From UBA4466 sp963925035 (GTDB lineage: Bacteria; Bacteroidota; Bacteroidia; Flavobacteriales_D; Crocinitomicaceae), in the NCBI GenBank assembly GCA_963925035.1, contig CAWUSK010000031.1:1-64000 (forward strand): a DNA stretch of 64,000 nucleotides, written 5' to 3'. The notes beneath the pieces are model-generated. The model worked only from the letters and a program-made list of their open reading frames with translations. It was not told the origin of the DNA and made no database searches. Shown one piece after another: positions 17,245 through 24,161 of the stretch; position 1 is the stretch's first letter; each line of letters begins with the position of its first letter. Position numbers and translations under genes: made by a program.

Positions 17245-18169
17245 GGCTTACCTCCTCTTGTTTTGGTTGAACAATATCAATGAATACATCTTGCATTGAA
17301 GGCAACATTTCCCATGCCGCTTCCATTTGCACTTCTCCAATAAGTACTTTTAATAAATCATCGAAGGAATTTTCACCGCGCATTTTTAAGCTGACTTCAA
17401 ATCGATCATCGCCTAAAATAGTTTTATCTACAACTTCAAATCCAGTCCACAAAGCATTCACAAAAGCAATCATACTTCCTCTAAATCGAACAGCGTACAG
17501 CCCCTGTTTTCGTTCTGCTTGTAATTCAGAAACTTTTCCTTCTGCAACCTTTTTAGATTCATGAATTAGCACTACTCGATCACAAATTTCCTCAACACTT
17601 TTCATGTTGTGCGTCGAAAGAATAATCGTTTTTCCAGCTGCTTTCATTTCAATTAATTCCTGCTTGATTAGCTCAACATTGATTGGGTCAAATCCGCTAA
17701 ACGGCTCGTCTAGAATCAACAATTTTGGTTCGTGCAAAACAGTGCAAATGAATTGTACTTTTTGCGCCATTCCCTTTGATAATTCTTCAATTCTTTTCTT
17801 TCGCCAATCGTTTATTGCAAAGCGGTCGAACCAATAATCAATTTTGAGTTTGACATCACTTTTTGAAAGTCCTCTTAAACGGCCAAGAAATATAGCGTGT
17901 GCTTCGACCGTCATATTTTTATACAATCCACGTTCTTCTGGCAAATAACCGATCGATTGTAAATCTTTCTCAGCCATTAAGTCTCCATCAAACCGAACAG
18001 AACCGCTGTCTTGTTGAATGATTCGATTGATCACACGAATTAAGGTTGTTTTCCCAGCACCGTTTGGTCCTAACAAGCCGAAAACTTCACCTTTATTAAC
18101 ATGAAACGACACGTCATTGAGGGCTTCGTGTTTATAAAAGGATTTGGAAATATTTTTTACTTCTAACAT
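17237..18169 (-). CDS. ABC transporter ATP-binding protein (NatA-like)
   Basis: ATPase subunit of the exporter encoded by the next gene. The 310-residue protein has Walker A (GLLGPNGAGKTTLI), a Q-loop region (IGYLPEERGLY), a signature that reads LSKGMAQKVQF, Walker B (LLILDEPFSGFDP) and the switch histidine in ILSTHNM. A C-terminal extension of about 90 residues after the nucleotide-binding domain matches the DUF4162-type tail of NatA-like ATPases. It is the first gene of the natA-natB-ppx operon. The minus-strand upstream region has TATCTTCA, close to the -7 consensus. The signature motif departs from LSGGQ but such variants occur in this family. Confidence 0.9.
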   Translation of the reverse strand: MLEVKNISKSFYKHEALNDVSFHVNKGEVFGLLGPNGAGKTTLIRVINRIIQQDSGSVRFDGDLMAEKDLQSIGYLPEERGLYKNMTVEAHAIFLGRLRGLSKSDVKLKIDYWFDRFAINDWRKKRIEELSKGMAQKVQFICTVLHEPKLLILDEPFSGFDPINVELIKQELIEMKAAGKTIILSTHNMKSVEEICDRVVLIHESKKVAEGKVSELQAERKQGLYAVRFRGSMIAFVNALWTGFEVVDKTILGDDRFEVSLKMRGENSFDDLLKVLIGEVQMEAAWEMLPSMQDVFIDIVQPKQEEVSHA

Positions 18170-18265
18170 AAAATGATATTAATGTGAAGATAGTAAATCC
18201 TCCGAAATTGATTTATATAAATAAAAATTAACCTAAAATAAACTGAATAAACGATAGATTGGTTG

Positions 18266-18273
18266 TACTTTTG
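18266..18273 (+). promoter_or_regulatory. -7 box of the SDR gene, probable leaderless mRNA
   Basis: TACTTTTG is a perfect TAnnTTTG match only 5 nt before ATG 18279. Transcription would then start at or next to the start codon. Confidence 0.6.
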
Positions 18274-18278
18274 AAACT

Positions 18279-19046
18279 ATGAAAACAGCATTAATTACAG
18301 GCGCATCAAGTGGAATTGGAGTAGAATTTGCAAAGTTACTTGCTCAAGATAAGTACAACCTTATTCTTACTGCTAGAAGCGAAAATACTTTAAACACAAT
18401 TGCGGATGAGTTAACGACGCAATATAAAATTGATGTAACGGTTATTTCGCATGATTTATCGCTTCCTGGAGCAGGAATAGAACTCAGTGAAAAAATAACT
18501 GATAAAGGAATTGAAGTTGATGTATTAATCAATAATGCTGGATTTGGAGACCACGGTCAATTTATCGAATCTTCTATGGGAAAAACGACAGACATGATTA
18601 ATTTAAATGTCGTTAACCTAACGGAATTATCATTGATTTATGGAAAGAAGTTTGCCAATAAAAAATCCGGAATGTTACTCAACGTAGCTTCTACTGCAGC
18701 TTTTCAACCAATTCCAAAAATGTCCGTTTATGCAGCGACGAAAGCTTACGTATTACATTTTACAGAAGCCATGCATTTTGAGTTAAAGAATTCAGGTGTT
18801 TTTGTGAGTACTTTATGTCCTGGTGCAACTAGAACTGGTTTTATCCAAGCGGCAAACATGGAGAATTCGCCTCTTTTCGAAAGTAATGCAATGTCACCTA
18901 AGACAGTCGCTGAAAAAGGCTATAAAGGATTAAAGAAGAATAAGCCTGTTATAATTACAGGATTCAAAAATGCATTTTTCGCACACTTTGCAAATGCAAC
19001 TCCTTTTCGTAAATTAAAAGTTTGGATTGCGAGTAAAATGGTGTAA
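18279..19046 (+). CDS. Short-chain dehydrogenase/reductase (SDR)
   Basis: Classical SDR oxidoreductase with a Rossmann fold using NAD(P)H; substrate unknown. The cofactor loop is TGASSGIG (8-14), NNAG is at 85-88, and the catalytic residues are S138, Y151 and K155 (YAATK). Length of 255 residues fits the DltE-like/YqjQ-like subfamily that acts on ketones or acyl chains. The gene stands alone between divergent natAB and a convergent acyltransferase. A perfect -7 box ends 5 nt before the ATG. Confidence 0.9.
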   Translation: MKTALITGASSGIGVEFAKLLAQDKYNLILTARSENTLNTIADELTTQYKIDVTVISHDLSLPGAGIELSEKITDKGIEVDVLINNAGFGDHGQFIESSMGKTTDMINLNVVNLTELSLIYGKKFANKKSGMLLNVASTAAFQPIPKMSVYAATKAYVLHFTEAMHFELKNSGVFVSTLCPGATRTGFIQAANMENSPLFESNAMSPKTVAEKGYKGLKKNKPVIITGFKNAFFAHFANATPFRKLKVWIASKMV

Positions 19047-19061
19047 ACAGTTCATACTTGG

Positions 19062-19083
19062 ACCTTTCGAAAAGCTCAGGGAT
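19062..19083. repeat. REP-like short palindromic repeat (GAGCTTxTCGAAGG type)
   Basis: The minus strand reads CCTGAGCTTTTCGAAAGG, close to the CCCTGAGCTTGTCGAAGGG palindrome that is common between genes in many bacteria. It lies between two convergent genes, a usual place for such elements, and may serve as a weak transcription stop. Only one copy is seen in this window. Confidence 0.4.
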
Positions 19084-19116
19084 CTCCGTTCAGTATTCTA
19101 GTTTAAAGTAGTCTGA

Positions 19117-20271
19117 TTAATTTTCTTTAACCCTAATTTTATTGATTACTGGATTTGCATACATCGTAAGAAAATACGGGCGTAATTCTGGTGTAAAACT
19201 CGAGTATCGTTCAGTAAATTCTTCTCGTTTTGAATCCAATAGTTGCATATCAACTTTCAGTTCGTCCAAATTTGGCCCGAGTGAAGGATTTTCTTTCAAT
19301 AACAATTCGTACGCCAAGTAATTCGACGGATGCAATTTATAGTTTCCTATGATTTGTCTATCAATTTGATTAGCAATTTTTACGGGATCATCATCTGTGG
19401 CAATTAACTTAGTTCCAAAATGCAAATGGATATTTCCTTTGAATCCTTCTACTCCTTTTCCAATGCTAATCACATCGCTTTTCTCGTCTTTTTCAAATGA
19501 ACCATTTGTCTCAATTTCATACAATTCTCGAGCGATAAGTTCATCACACGGATTGTATTCATAAGAAATAGAAACAGGTATAATGTTCATTCCATTTATT
19601 GCTTCTTGTAGGCTAATATTCTCATCACGTTTTCCCATGTGGAACATTTTGATGATAGTAGGATCTGTTTTATCTAACCCATTCTTTGCGCGGCCTTCAC
19701 GTTGTGCTACCCAAACGTTATTTCCTAAATCAATCGAATGGTGAATGTATTCAGAAAGCAATTTCGTTCCTAACAGTTTTTCACGTCCTTTTGCAGAACG
19801 TTTTACAATAAAACTTTTGTTCAAGCGCATTAACTTCGAAACAAACTCTTGTTTAAGTAAATTATCGCCAATTGCTATTTCCGTTGTTCCGTGATTGTCA
19901 GAGTGCAGTAAAAAACTAATCAGCGCTGGATCCATTGCAATGTCGCGGTGATTACTCATGAATAAATAGGGATCTTTATTCGATAATGCGTTCAATCCGT
20001 CATGCGTCAATTTGTCAACACTCTTTTTAAGCACTTTGTTTACATAACCAGCAACCATGTCTTGAAATTCGTACACAGTGCTGATATCTCCCAAACGTTG
20101 TTTCAATCCTTTTTTTACTAAATACTTTGTGAAACCAGGCATAACATACATTAATCTTGGATATTGATATTTGGTGATTGCCTTTACAAACTCTTTATCG
20201 ACAACAAGTTTACCGATTACATCAGCAACTTCTTTATCTCTATAAGGGCGAATTTCTTCAAAAATATCCAT
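19117..20271 (-). CDS. Acyltransferase of the PlsC/PlsB (glycerolipid) type
   Basis: Probable membrane-associated acyltransferase making or remodelling phospholipids or lipoamino acids. Block I reads SNHRDIAMDPALI, with five instead of four residues between the catalytic His and Asp. Block III is VWVAQREGRAKNGLDKTDP and block IV is GMNIIPVSISYEYNP, giving the normal order and spacing for the glycerolipid acyltransferase fold. The frame is open to ATG 20307, but a perfect -7 box (TAAATTTG, 20295-20302) lies between, so ATG 20271 is chosen (384 residues); ATG 20280 is the alternative. The exact acceptor is uncertain. Confidence 0.8.
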   Translation of the reverse strand: MDIFEEIRPYRDKEVADVIGKLVVDKEFVKAITKYQYPRLMYVMPGFTKYLVKKGLKQRLGDISTVYEFQDMVAGYVNKVLKKSVDKLTHDGLNALSNKDPYLFMSNHRDIAMDPALISFLLHSDNHGTTEIAIGDNLLKQEFVSKLMRLNKSFIVKRSAKGREKLLGTKLLSEYIHHSIDLGNNVWVAQREGRAKNGLDKTDPTIIKMFHMGKRDENISLQEAINGMNIIPVSISYEYNPCDELIARELYEIETNGSFEKDEKSDVISIGKGVEGFKGNIHLHFGTKLIATDDDPVKIANQIDRQIIGNYKLHPSNYLAYELLLKENPSLGPNLDELKVDMQLLDSKREEFTERYSSFTPELRPYFLTMYANPVINKIRVKEN

Positions 20272-20294
20272 GTTTATCATATTCTTTTGGGAAT

Positions 20295-20302
20295 CAAATT
20301 TA
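20295..20302 (-). promoter_or_regulatory. -7 box of the acyltransferase gene
   Basis: TAAATTTG on the minus strand matches TAnnTTTG exactly, 23 nt before ATG 20271. It overlaps the first codons of the longer frame and argues against ATG 20307. Confidence 0.55.
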
Positions 20303-20315
20303 AGCATTTTAAACG

Positions 20316-20344
20316 AAAGCTAGTGTACTGACTTAACTAGCTTT
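20316..20344 (-). terminator. Inverted repeat, possible end of grpE-dnaJ-CPBP operon
   Basis: AAAGCTAGT (20316-20324) and ACTAGCTTT (20336-20344) form a 9-bp stem with an 11-nt loop in the 164-bp gap after the CPBP gene. The T-run after it on the minus strand is weak, so termination is uncertain. It lies just upstream of the acyltransferase -7 box and could also be an operator. Confidence 0.4.
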
Positions 20345-20435
20345 AATAGCTCCATTTAATGGATTCATTTACTGGATTCAATAAAACTTGAATCATGCAT
20401 ACAAGTAAAATTACTTCTAGCAGTCTCACTTTTCT

Positions 20436-21317
20436 TTATAACAACTTTGACTTTATATTCTTCCACTTATACATTTTTGCAAACAACAGCAAAAGCATAG
20501 GTTGCAGGACAATCAATGTCAACCATGACTCCCAACCAAAAACAGGCCCTGAGCAATCGATAAATAACGCATCCGTATGAAATGCTTGCCAATCGTTTGT
20601 TAGAATAACAGAAGCGAAAATATTATTAACGGCATGATAACCCATCGGTAATTCCATTCCATCGTCCCAAACTGCCAATAAAGCAAGGAAAACGCCAGTT
20701 CCTATGTAATACAGAAGTAAAATATTTCCAATCAACGCAACTTCAGGATTTGCCCAATGAAGGAATCCGAATAGCGTGGCTGTTAATAGAACAGGAATCC
20801 AGCCTTTTTTAAAAATCTTACCAAAGGTTTGCAGTAAAAAACCGCGGAACATCAGTTCTTCTGCAGTAGTTTGAATTGGTATTAAGAAAATGGAAATTAA
20901 CAGCAATAGAAAAAATGTGATTGGATCGAAATTCCAATCTACAGGCTGACCAGTTGCAATTCCTATTATCAAAGCAATGGCTAAAACAGCTCCCCAAATT
21001 CCAAATGATGTGAAAAATCGCTTCCAATCGAATGAAGCTCGCGCCGTGAAAATTGTTAGAATTGGACGCTTGAACAAATATTTGACACACATCAGTACTG
21101 CGAAAAACACAAACGCGAACGGAATTAACAATAAAGTCAATACAAGGTTCAAATCTGCGTTTTGAGGGATGTTTGTCAAAGAAAAACCCAACTGCTTTGC
21201 AGCAATAATCTCTGCAAACAGCTGTCCCGCAACCAACGAAAAAAAGACAATGACAACAGTTAACATATACGTGCTACCATTCCCTTGACCTTTTTCGGCA
21301 AGCTTTAAGAAATTCAT
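20436..21317 (-). CDS. CPBP family intramembrane metalloprotease (Abi/CAAX-like)
   Basis: Integral membrane protease of the CPBP family (related to eukaryotic Rce1). The 293-residue protein has about eight spans. All family motifs are present: EExxxR as EELMFR (E153, E154, R158), the second motif FGFLHW with H187, and the third HAVNN with H228. It starts two bases after the dnaJ stop, so it is cotranscribed with grpE and dnaJ and probably heat induced through the grpE promoter. The job of such proteases in bacteria ranges from bacteriocin immunity to membrane protein quality control; the chaperone operon context favours the second, which is inference. Confidence 0.9.
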   Translation of the reverse strand: MNFLKLAEKGQGNGSTYMLTVVIVFFSLVAGQLFAEIIAAKQLGFSLTNIPQNADLNLVLTLLLIPFAFVFFAVLMCVKYLFKRPILTIFTARASFDWKRFFTSFGIWGAVLAIALIIGIATGQPVDWNFDPITFFLLLLISIFLIPIQTTAEELMFRGFLLQTFGKIFKKGWIPVLLTATLFGFLHWANPEVALIGNILLLYYIGTGVFLALLAVWDDGMELPMGYHAVNNIFASVILTNDWQAFHTDALFIDCSGPVFGWESWLTLIVLQPMLLLLFAKMYKWKNIKSKLL

Positions 21318-21319
21318 TT

Positions 21320-22444
21320 TTATTGGAACATGTCTTTCATTCGTTGGAAAAAGCCTTTATCGTTGTGATCTGGGCTTGGAATAAAGTTTTCACTTTCTTT
21401 CAATGTTTCCAATATTTCTTTTTCTTCTTTAGATACCTTTTTAGGTGTCCACACATTGATATGTACAAACAAATCACCTTGTCCATAACCTTGTACAATA
21501 GGCAATCCTTTTCCCTTCAAACGTAATACTTTTCCGCTTTGCGTTCCAGGTTCTATTTTGATTTTTGCTTTCCCACTGACAGTTGGAATTTCTATCGATT
21601 GTCCTAGAACAGCATCCACAAAATTCACGTAAGCATCATAATGTAAATGTTCTCCATCACGACGTAAATCTTCATTTGGAATTTCTTCTATTACGACAAT
21701 TAAATCTCCAGGAATTCCATCAAATGGTCCAGCGTTACCTTTCCCTTGAACACTCAATTGCATTCCTTCTTGAACTCCTGCTGGAATTTCAATTTCAATA
21801 ACTTCTTCTTTTCGCTCCAATCCTTGCGCATCCGCTCCAGAAGGACGTTTATCAATCATTTTTCCAGCTCCTTGACATGCGTTACAAGTAGACTGTGTTT
21901 GCATCGCTCCTAAGAACGTTTGTTGAACACGTGTAATGCGACCAGAACCGTTACATGTAGAACATGTTTTATAGGTTACACCTTCAGCATTGATTAATTT
22001 ACTGACTTTAATTTTCTTTTGAACACCTTCCGCAATTTCTTGCAAGGTCAACTTCATTTTTACACGAAGATTTGTACCACGAACTGTTCTAGCGCGTCCT
22101 CCACCTCGACTACCGCCAAAGCTTCCTCCGCCACTAAATCCACCACCGAAAATATCTCCAAATTGAGAGAAGATATCGTCCATATTCATTCCGCCACCAA
22201 ATCCACCTGCACCACCACCCATTCCTGCGTGACCGTATTGATCGTAACGTTGTTTCTTTTCCTGATTACTTAATACTTCGTAAGCTTCAGCTGCTTCTTT
22301 AAACTTATCTTCAGCAGCAGTATCTCCTTCGTTTTTATCCGGATGGTATTTCAAAGCTAATTTTCGATACGCCTTTTTTATTTCGGTCGCATCTGCACCT
22401 TTTGAAATTCCTAAAACTTCGTAATAATCTCTTTTTTGACTCAT
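21320..22444 (-). CDS. dnaJ: Chaperone protein DnaJ (Hsp40)
   Basis: J-domain co-chaperone that delivers substrates to DnaK and stimulates its ATPase. The J domain (RDYYEVLGISKGADATEIKK, HPD in KYHPDKNE) is followed by a G/F-rich linker (GGGAGGFGGGMNMDDIFSQFG) and two C-terminal beta domains. Only two CxxCxGxG zinc motifs are present (CSTCNGSG and CNACQGAG) where classical DnaJ has four; a shortened zinc region seems usual for Bacteroidota. ATG 22444 gives MSQKRDYYEVLG; the longer frame to 22483 adds 13 unrelated residues. It sits between grpE (85-bp gap) and a CPBP protease gene (2-bp gap). Confidence 0.97.
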   Translation of the reverse strand: MSQKRDYYEVLGISKGADATEIKKAYRKLALKYHPDKNEGDTAAEDKFKEAAEAYEVLSNQEKKQRYDQYGHAGMGGGAGGFGGGMNMDDIFSQFGDIFGGGFSGGGSFGGSRGGGRARTVRGTNLRVKMKLTLQEIAEGVQKKIKVSKLINAEGVTYKTCSTCNGSGRITRVQQTFLGAMQTQSTCNACQGAGKMIDKRPSGADAQGLERKEEVIEIEIPAGVQEGMQLSVQGKGNAGPFDGIPGDLIVVIEEIPNEDLRRDGEHLHYDAYVNFVDAVLGQSIEIPTVSGKAKIKIEPGTQSGKVLRLKGKGLPIVQGYGQGDLFVHINVWTPKKVSKEEKEILETLKESENFIPSPDHNDKGFFQRMKDMFQ

Positions 22445-22529
22445 ATCTTTTAGACTGCCAGACTTTAAGAGTTTAAGACCCAATTAATATTGAGACTGAA
22501 ATCTTATTGTCATTCTTTTATTTCTTTGT

Positions 22530-23051
22530 TTACTGTCCTACAACTACTTTAGCAAAACGGATCACTTTATCATTCAAATAATACCCTTTCTCAACTGCTT
22601 CAATTACCTTACCTCTCAATTTTTTAGATGGAGCTGGAACATTGGCAATTGCTTCATGGATTTCAACATCGAAGTCTTGACCTTCAGAATTCATTGATTT
22701 TAAACCCTTCGATTCTAACGTATTCTTGTGCTTATTATAAATCAAATGGAAACCTTCCTTTACTGCATTTATATCATCTGAAGTTTCATTGTTTTTAATT
22801 GCTCTTTCGAAATCGTCCATTGTAGGAATCATATCTCGCAAAACTCCTTCACCAGCCGAATTGATTAAGTCAACTTTTTCTTTATTCGTACGCTTTCTGA
22901 AATTGTCAAACTCTGCATGTAAGCGTAAATATTTGTTATTTAACTCCGCATATAGTTCTTCAGCTGTTGGTTCAGCTTGTTCTTGTCCTGTTTCAGTAGA
23001 TTCAACGTTTTCTAATTGCTCCTCGTTATTTATTTCGTTTTCTTCAGACAT
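22530..23051 (-). CDS. grpE: Nucleotide exchange factor GrpE
   Basis: Releases ADP from DnaK. The 173-residue protein has an acidic, disordered N-terminus (about 1-35, rich in Glu), a long dimerisation coiled coil (YAELNNKYLRLHAEFDNFRKR), a four-helix region and the C-terminal beta domain with HEAIANVPAPSKKLRGKVIEAVEKGYYLNDKVIRFAKVVV-type sequence at its end. Length and order are standard. It heads the grpE-dnaJ-CPBP operon. Upstream lies TTGGCAGCAAATTTGA and an inverted TGACA/TGTCC repeat 11 nt further, the arrangement shared with htpG. Confidence 0.97.
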   Translation of the reverse strand: MSEENEINNEEQLENVESTETGQEQAEPTAEELYAELNNKYLRLHAEFDNFRKRTNKEKVDLINSAGEGVLRDMIPTMDDFERAIKNNETSDDINAVKEGFHLIYNKHKNTLESKGLKSMNSEGQDFDVEIHEAIANVPAPSKKLRGKVIEAVEKGYYLNDKVIRFAKVVVGQ

Positions 23052-23081
23052 TTTGCTTCAAATTTATTTGATTTCTCTTAG

Positions 23082-23097
23082 TCAAATTTGCTGCCAA
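23082..23097 (-). promoter_or_regulatory. Sigma-54-like heat-shock promoter element of grpE
   Basis: TTGGCAGCAAATTTGA on the minus strand, about 30 nt before the grpE ATG. It keeps the TTGGCA-N6-TTGA frame of the dnaK element, while the six inner bases differ. That pattern of conserved ends and variable middle is what a -24/-12 promoter would show. Confidence 0.6.
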
Positions 23098-23108
23098 TCA
23101 TTTAATTA

Positions 23109-23121
23109 GGACAGAGTGTCA
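23109..23121. promoter_or_regulatory. Inverted repeat upstream of grpE promoter
   Basis: GGACA-GAG-TGTCA (TGACA-CTC-TGTCC on the minus strand) lies exactly 11 nt upstream of the TTGGCA element. The htpG site has the same half-sites, 3-nt centre and 11-nt spacing. It is a likely regulator binding site. Confidence 0.55.
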
Positions 23122-23259
23122 GAAGTTTTGATTGATTACGTGAAAAGATGTCAGTTTTAAACTGATTACATGATTTTGGAGTACCAAGGTATTTTATCTT
23201 TGATTATGAGATAATATCCATCAACTTAAATAAGAATACCAAAAAAATACACTTGAAAA

Positions 23260-23632
23260 ATGGCTACATATAAATCATTTAATGAACTTCCAATTTGACA
23301 AAAAGGCACACCAAATCGCTGTAAAGACTTGCGAAATCTCTAATGAATCACAACTGTCGTAATATTATGCTTTAAAAGATCAAATGAGGCGATGTGCCAT
23401 TTCAATTCCATCAAATATTGCAGAAGGTCACGATAGAGGTTCAAAAAAACAAAATTGCTATTTTCTTCATGTTGCTAAAGCCTCATCAGCCGAATTGCGA
23501 TCACAATTGTTTTTAGCAAGAGATTTGAATTATATTGAATCTGAAAAGTTTGCAGAATTAGAGAAATCCGTTTCTGAAATCGATAATATGATAGGTGGAT
23601 TTATAAAATATCTAAATTCAATTAATCGGTAA
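23260..23632 (+). pseudogene. Broken four-helix-bundle (S23-like) protein gene
   Basis: The intact family member would be about 120 residues and belongs to the four-helix-bundle proteins often found in 23S rRNA intervening sequences and elsewhere. The gene starts at ATG 23260 with YKSFNELPI, then a TGA replaces the expected Trp codon. One extra A shifts the frame into KAHQIAVKTCEISNESQ, and a TAA interrupts at about 23360. After that the frame runs cleanly through MRRCAISIPSNIAEGHDRGS and ASSAELRSQLFLARDLNYI to the stop at 23632. Three lesions in the first third make it a pseudogene. The open 3' part could be called a gene from ATG 23384, but it would lack the first helix. Confidence 0.8.
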
Positions 23633-23654
23633 TCCTCTAATTCGAAATCCTCCA

Positions 23655-24161
23655 TTAAATTTGTGCGTCTAGTGCAAGATGTAACCCTAATCCTCTCAAC
23701 TCTTGGCCAAAAGCGACAATTTCTCCGTCTCCATTAATTAAGTAAGCTGTAGGAATTGATGAAACATTGTATGCCTTTGAAGTAACAGATTCTTTGTCCC
23801 AAGCGTGATATTTCCAGATTAATCCGTCTTTTTCAATTGCAGCAATCCACGGATCTTCAGAACGATCTAGCGATACAGAAAAGACTTCAAATCCTTTTCC
23901 GTTTTTGAATTTCGTTTTATTATACTTATTGTATACTTCAACTACATTAGGATTTTCCTTACGACAAGGTCCACACCACGATGCCCAAAAATCAATCAGC
24001 ACCATTTTGCCTTTGAGTTTTGATAATTTAATTGTTTTACCGTTTGTTCCTGTCAATTCAATCTCTGGTGCCTTGTCTCCTTTCTTCAAGCCGATTGGCG
24101 TTGATGAACAAAACGCAAGACAAATGACTGAAATCCCAATAAAACTAATTAAATACTTCAT
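23655..24161 (-). CDS. TlpA-like thiol-disulfide oxidoreductase
   Basis: Exported thioredoxin-fold protein, probably periplasmic. The 168-residue product has a signal peptide (MKYLISFIGISVICLAFCSS; a cysteine at 18 is possible but the lipobox is poor), then the AhpC/TSA-Redoxin-like start KKGDKAPEIELTGTNGK and the active site WASWCGPCRKENP with C63 and C66. The cis-proline region SIPTAYLI is present. Its ATG overlaps the murA stop as TAATG, so translation is coupled to murA. Likely role is reduction of periplasmic disulfides or cytochrome maturation, inferred from family. Confidence 0.88.
   Translation of the reverse strand: MKYLISFIGISVICLAFCSSTPIGLKKGDKAPEIELTGTNGKTIKLSKLKGKMVLIDFWASWCGPCRKENPNVVEVYNKYNKTKFKNGKGFEVFSVSLDRSEDPWIAAIEKDGLIWKYHAWDKESVTSKAYNVSSIPTAYLINGDGEIVAFGQELRGLGLHLALDAQI

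Noticed and set aside
22445..22529. Separate heat-shock promoter for dnaJ
   Set aside because: CTGCCAGACTTT in this gap resembles part of the TTGGCA element, but the TTGA half at the right spacing is missing.
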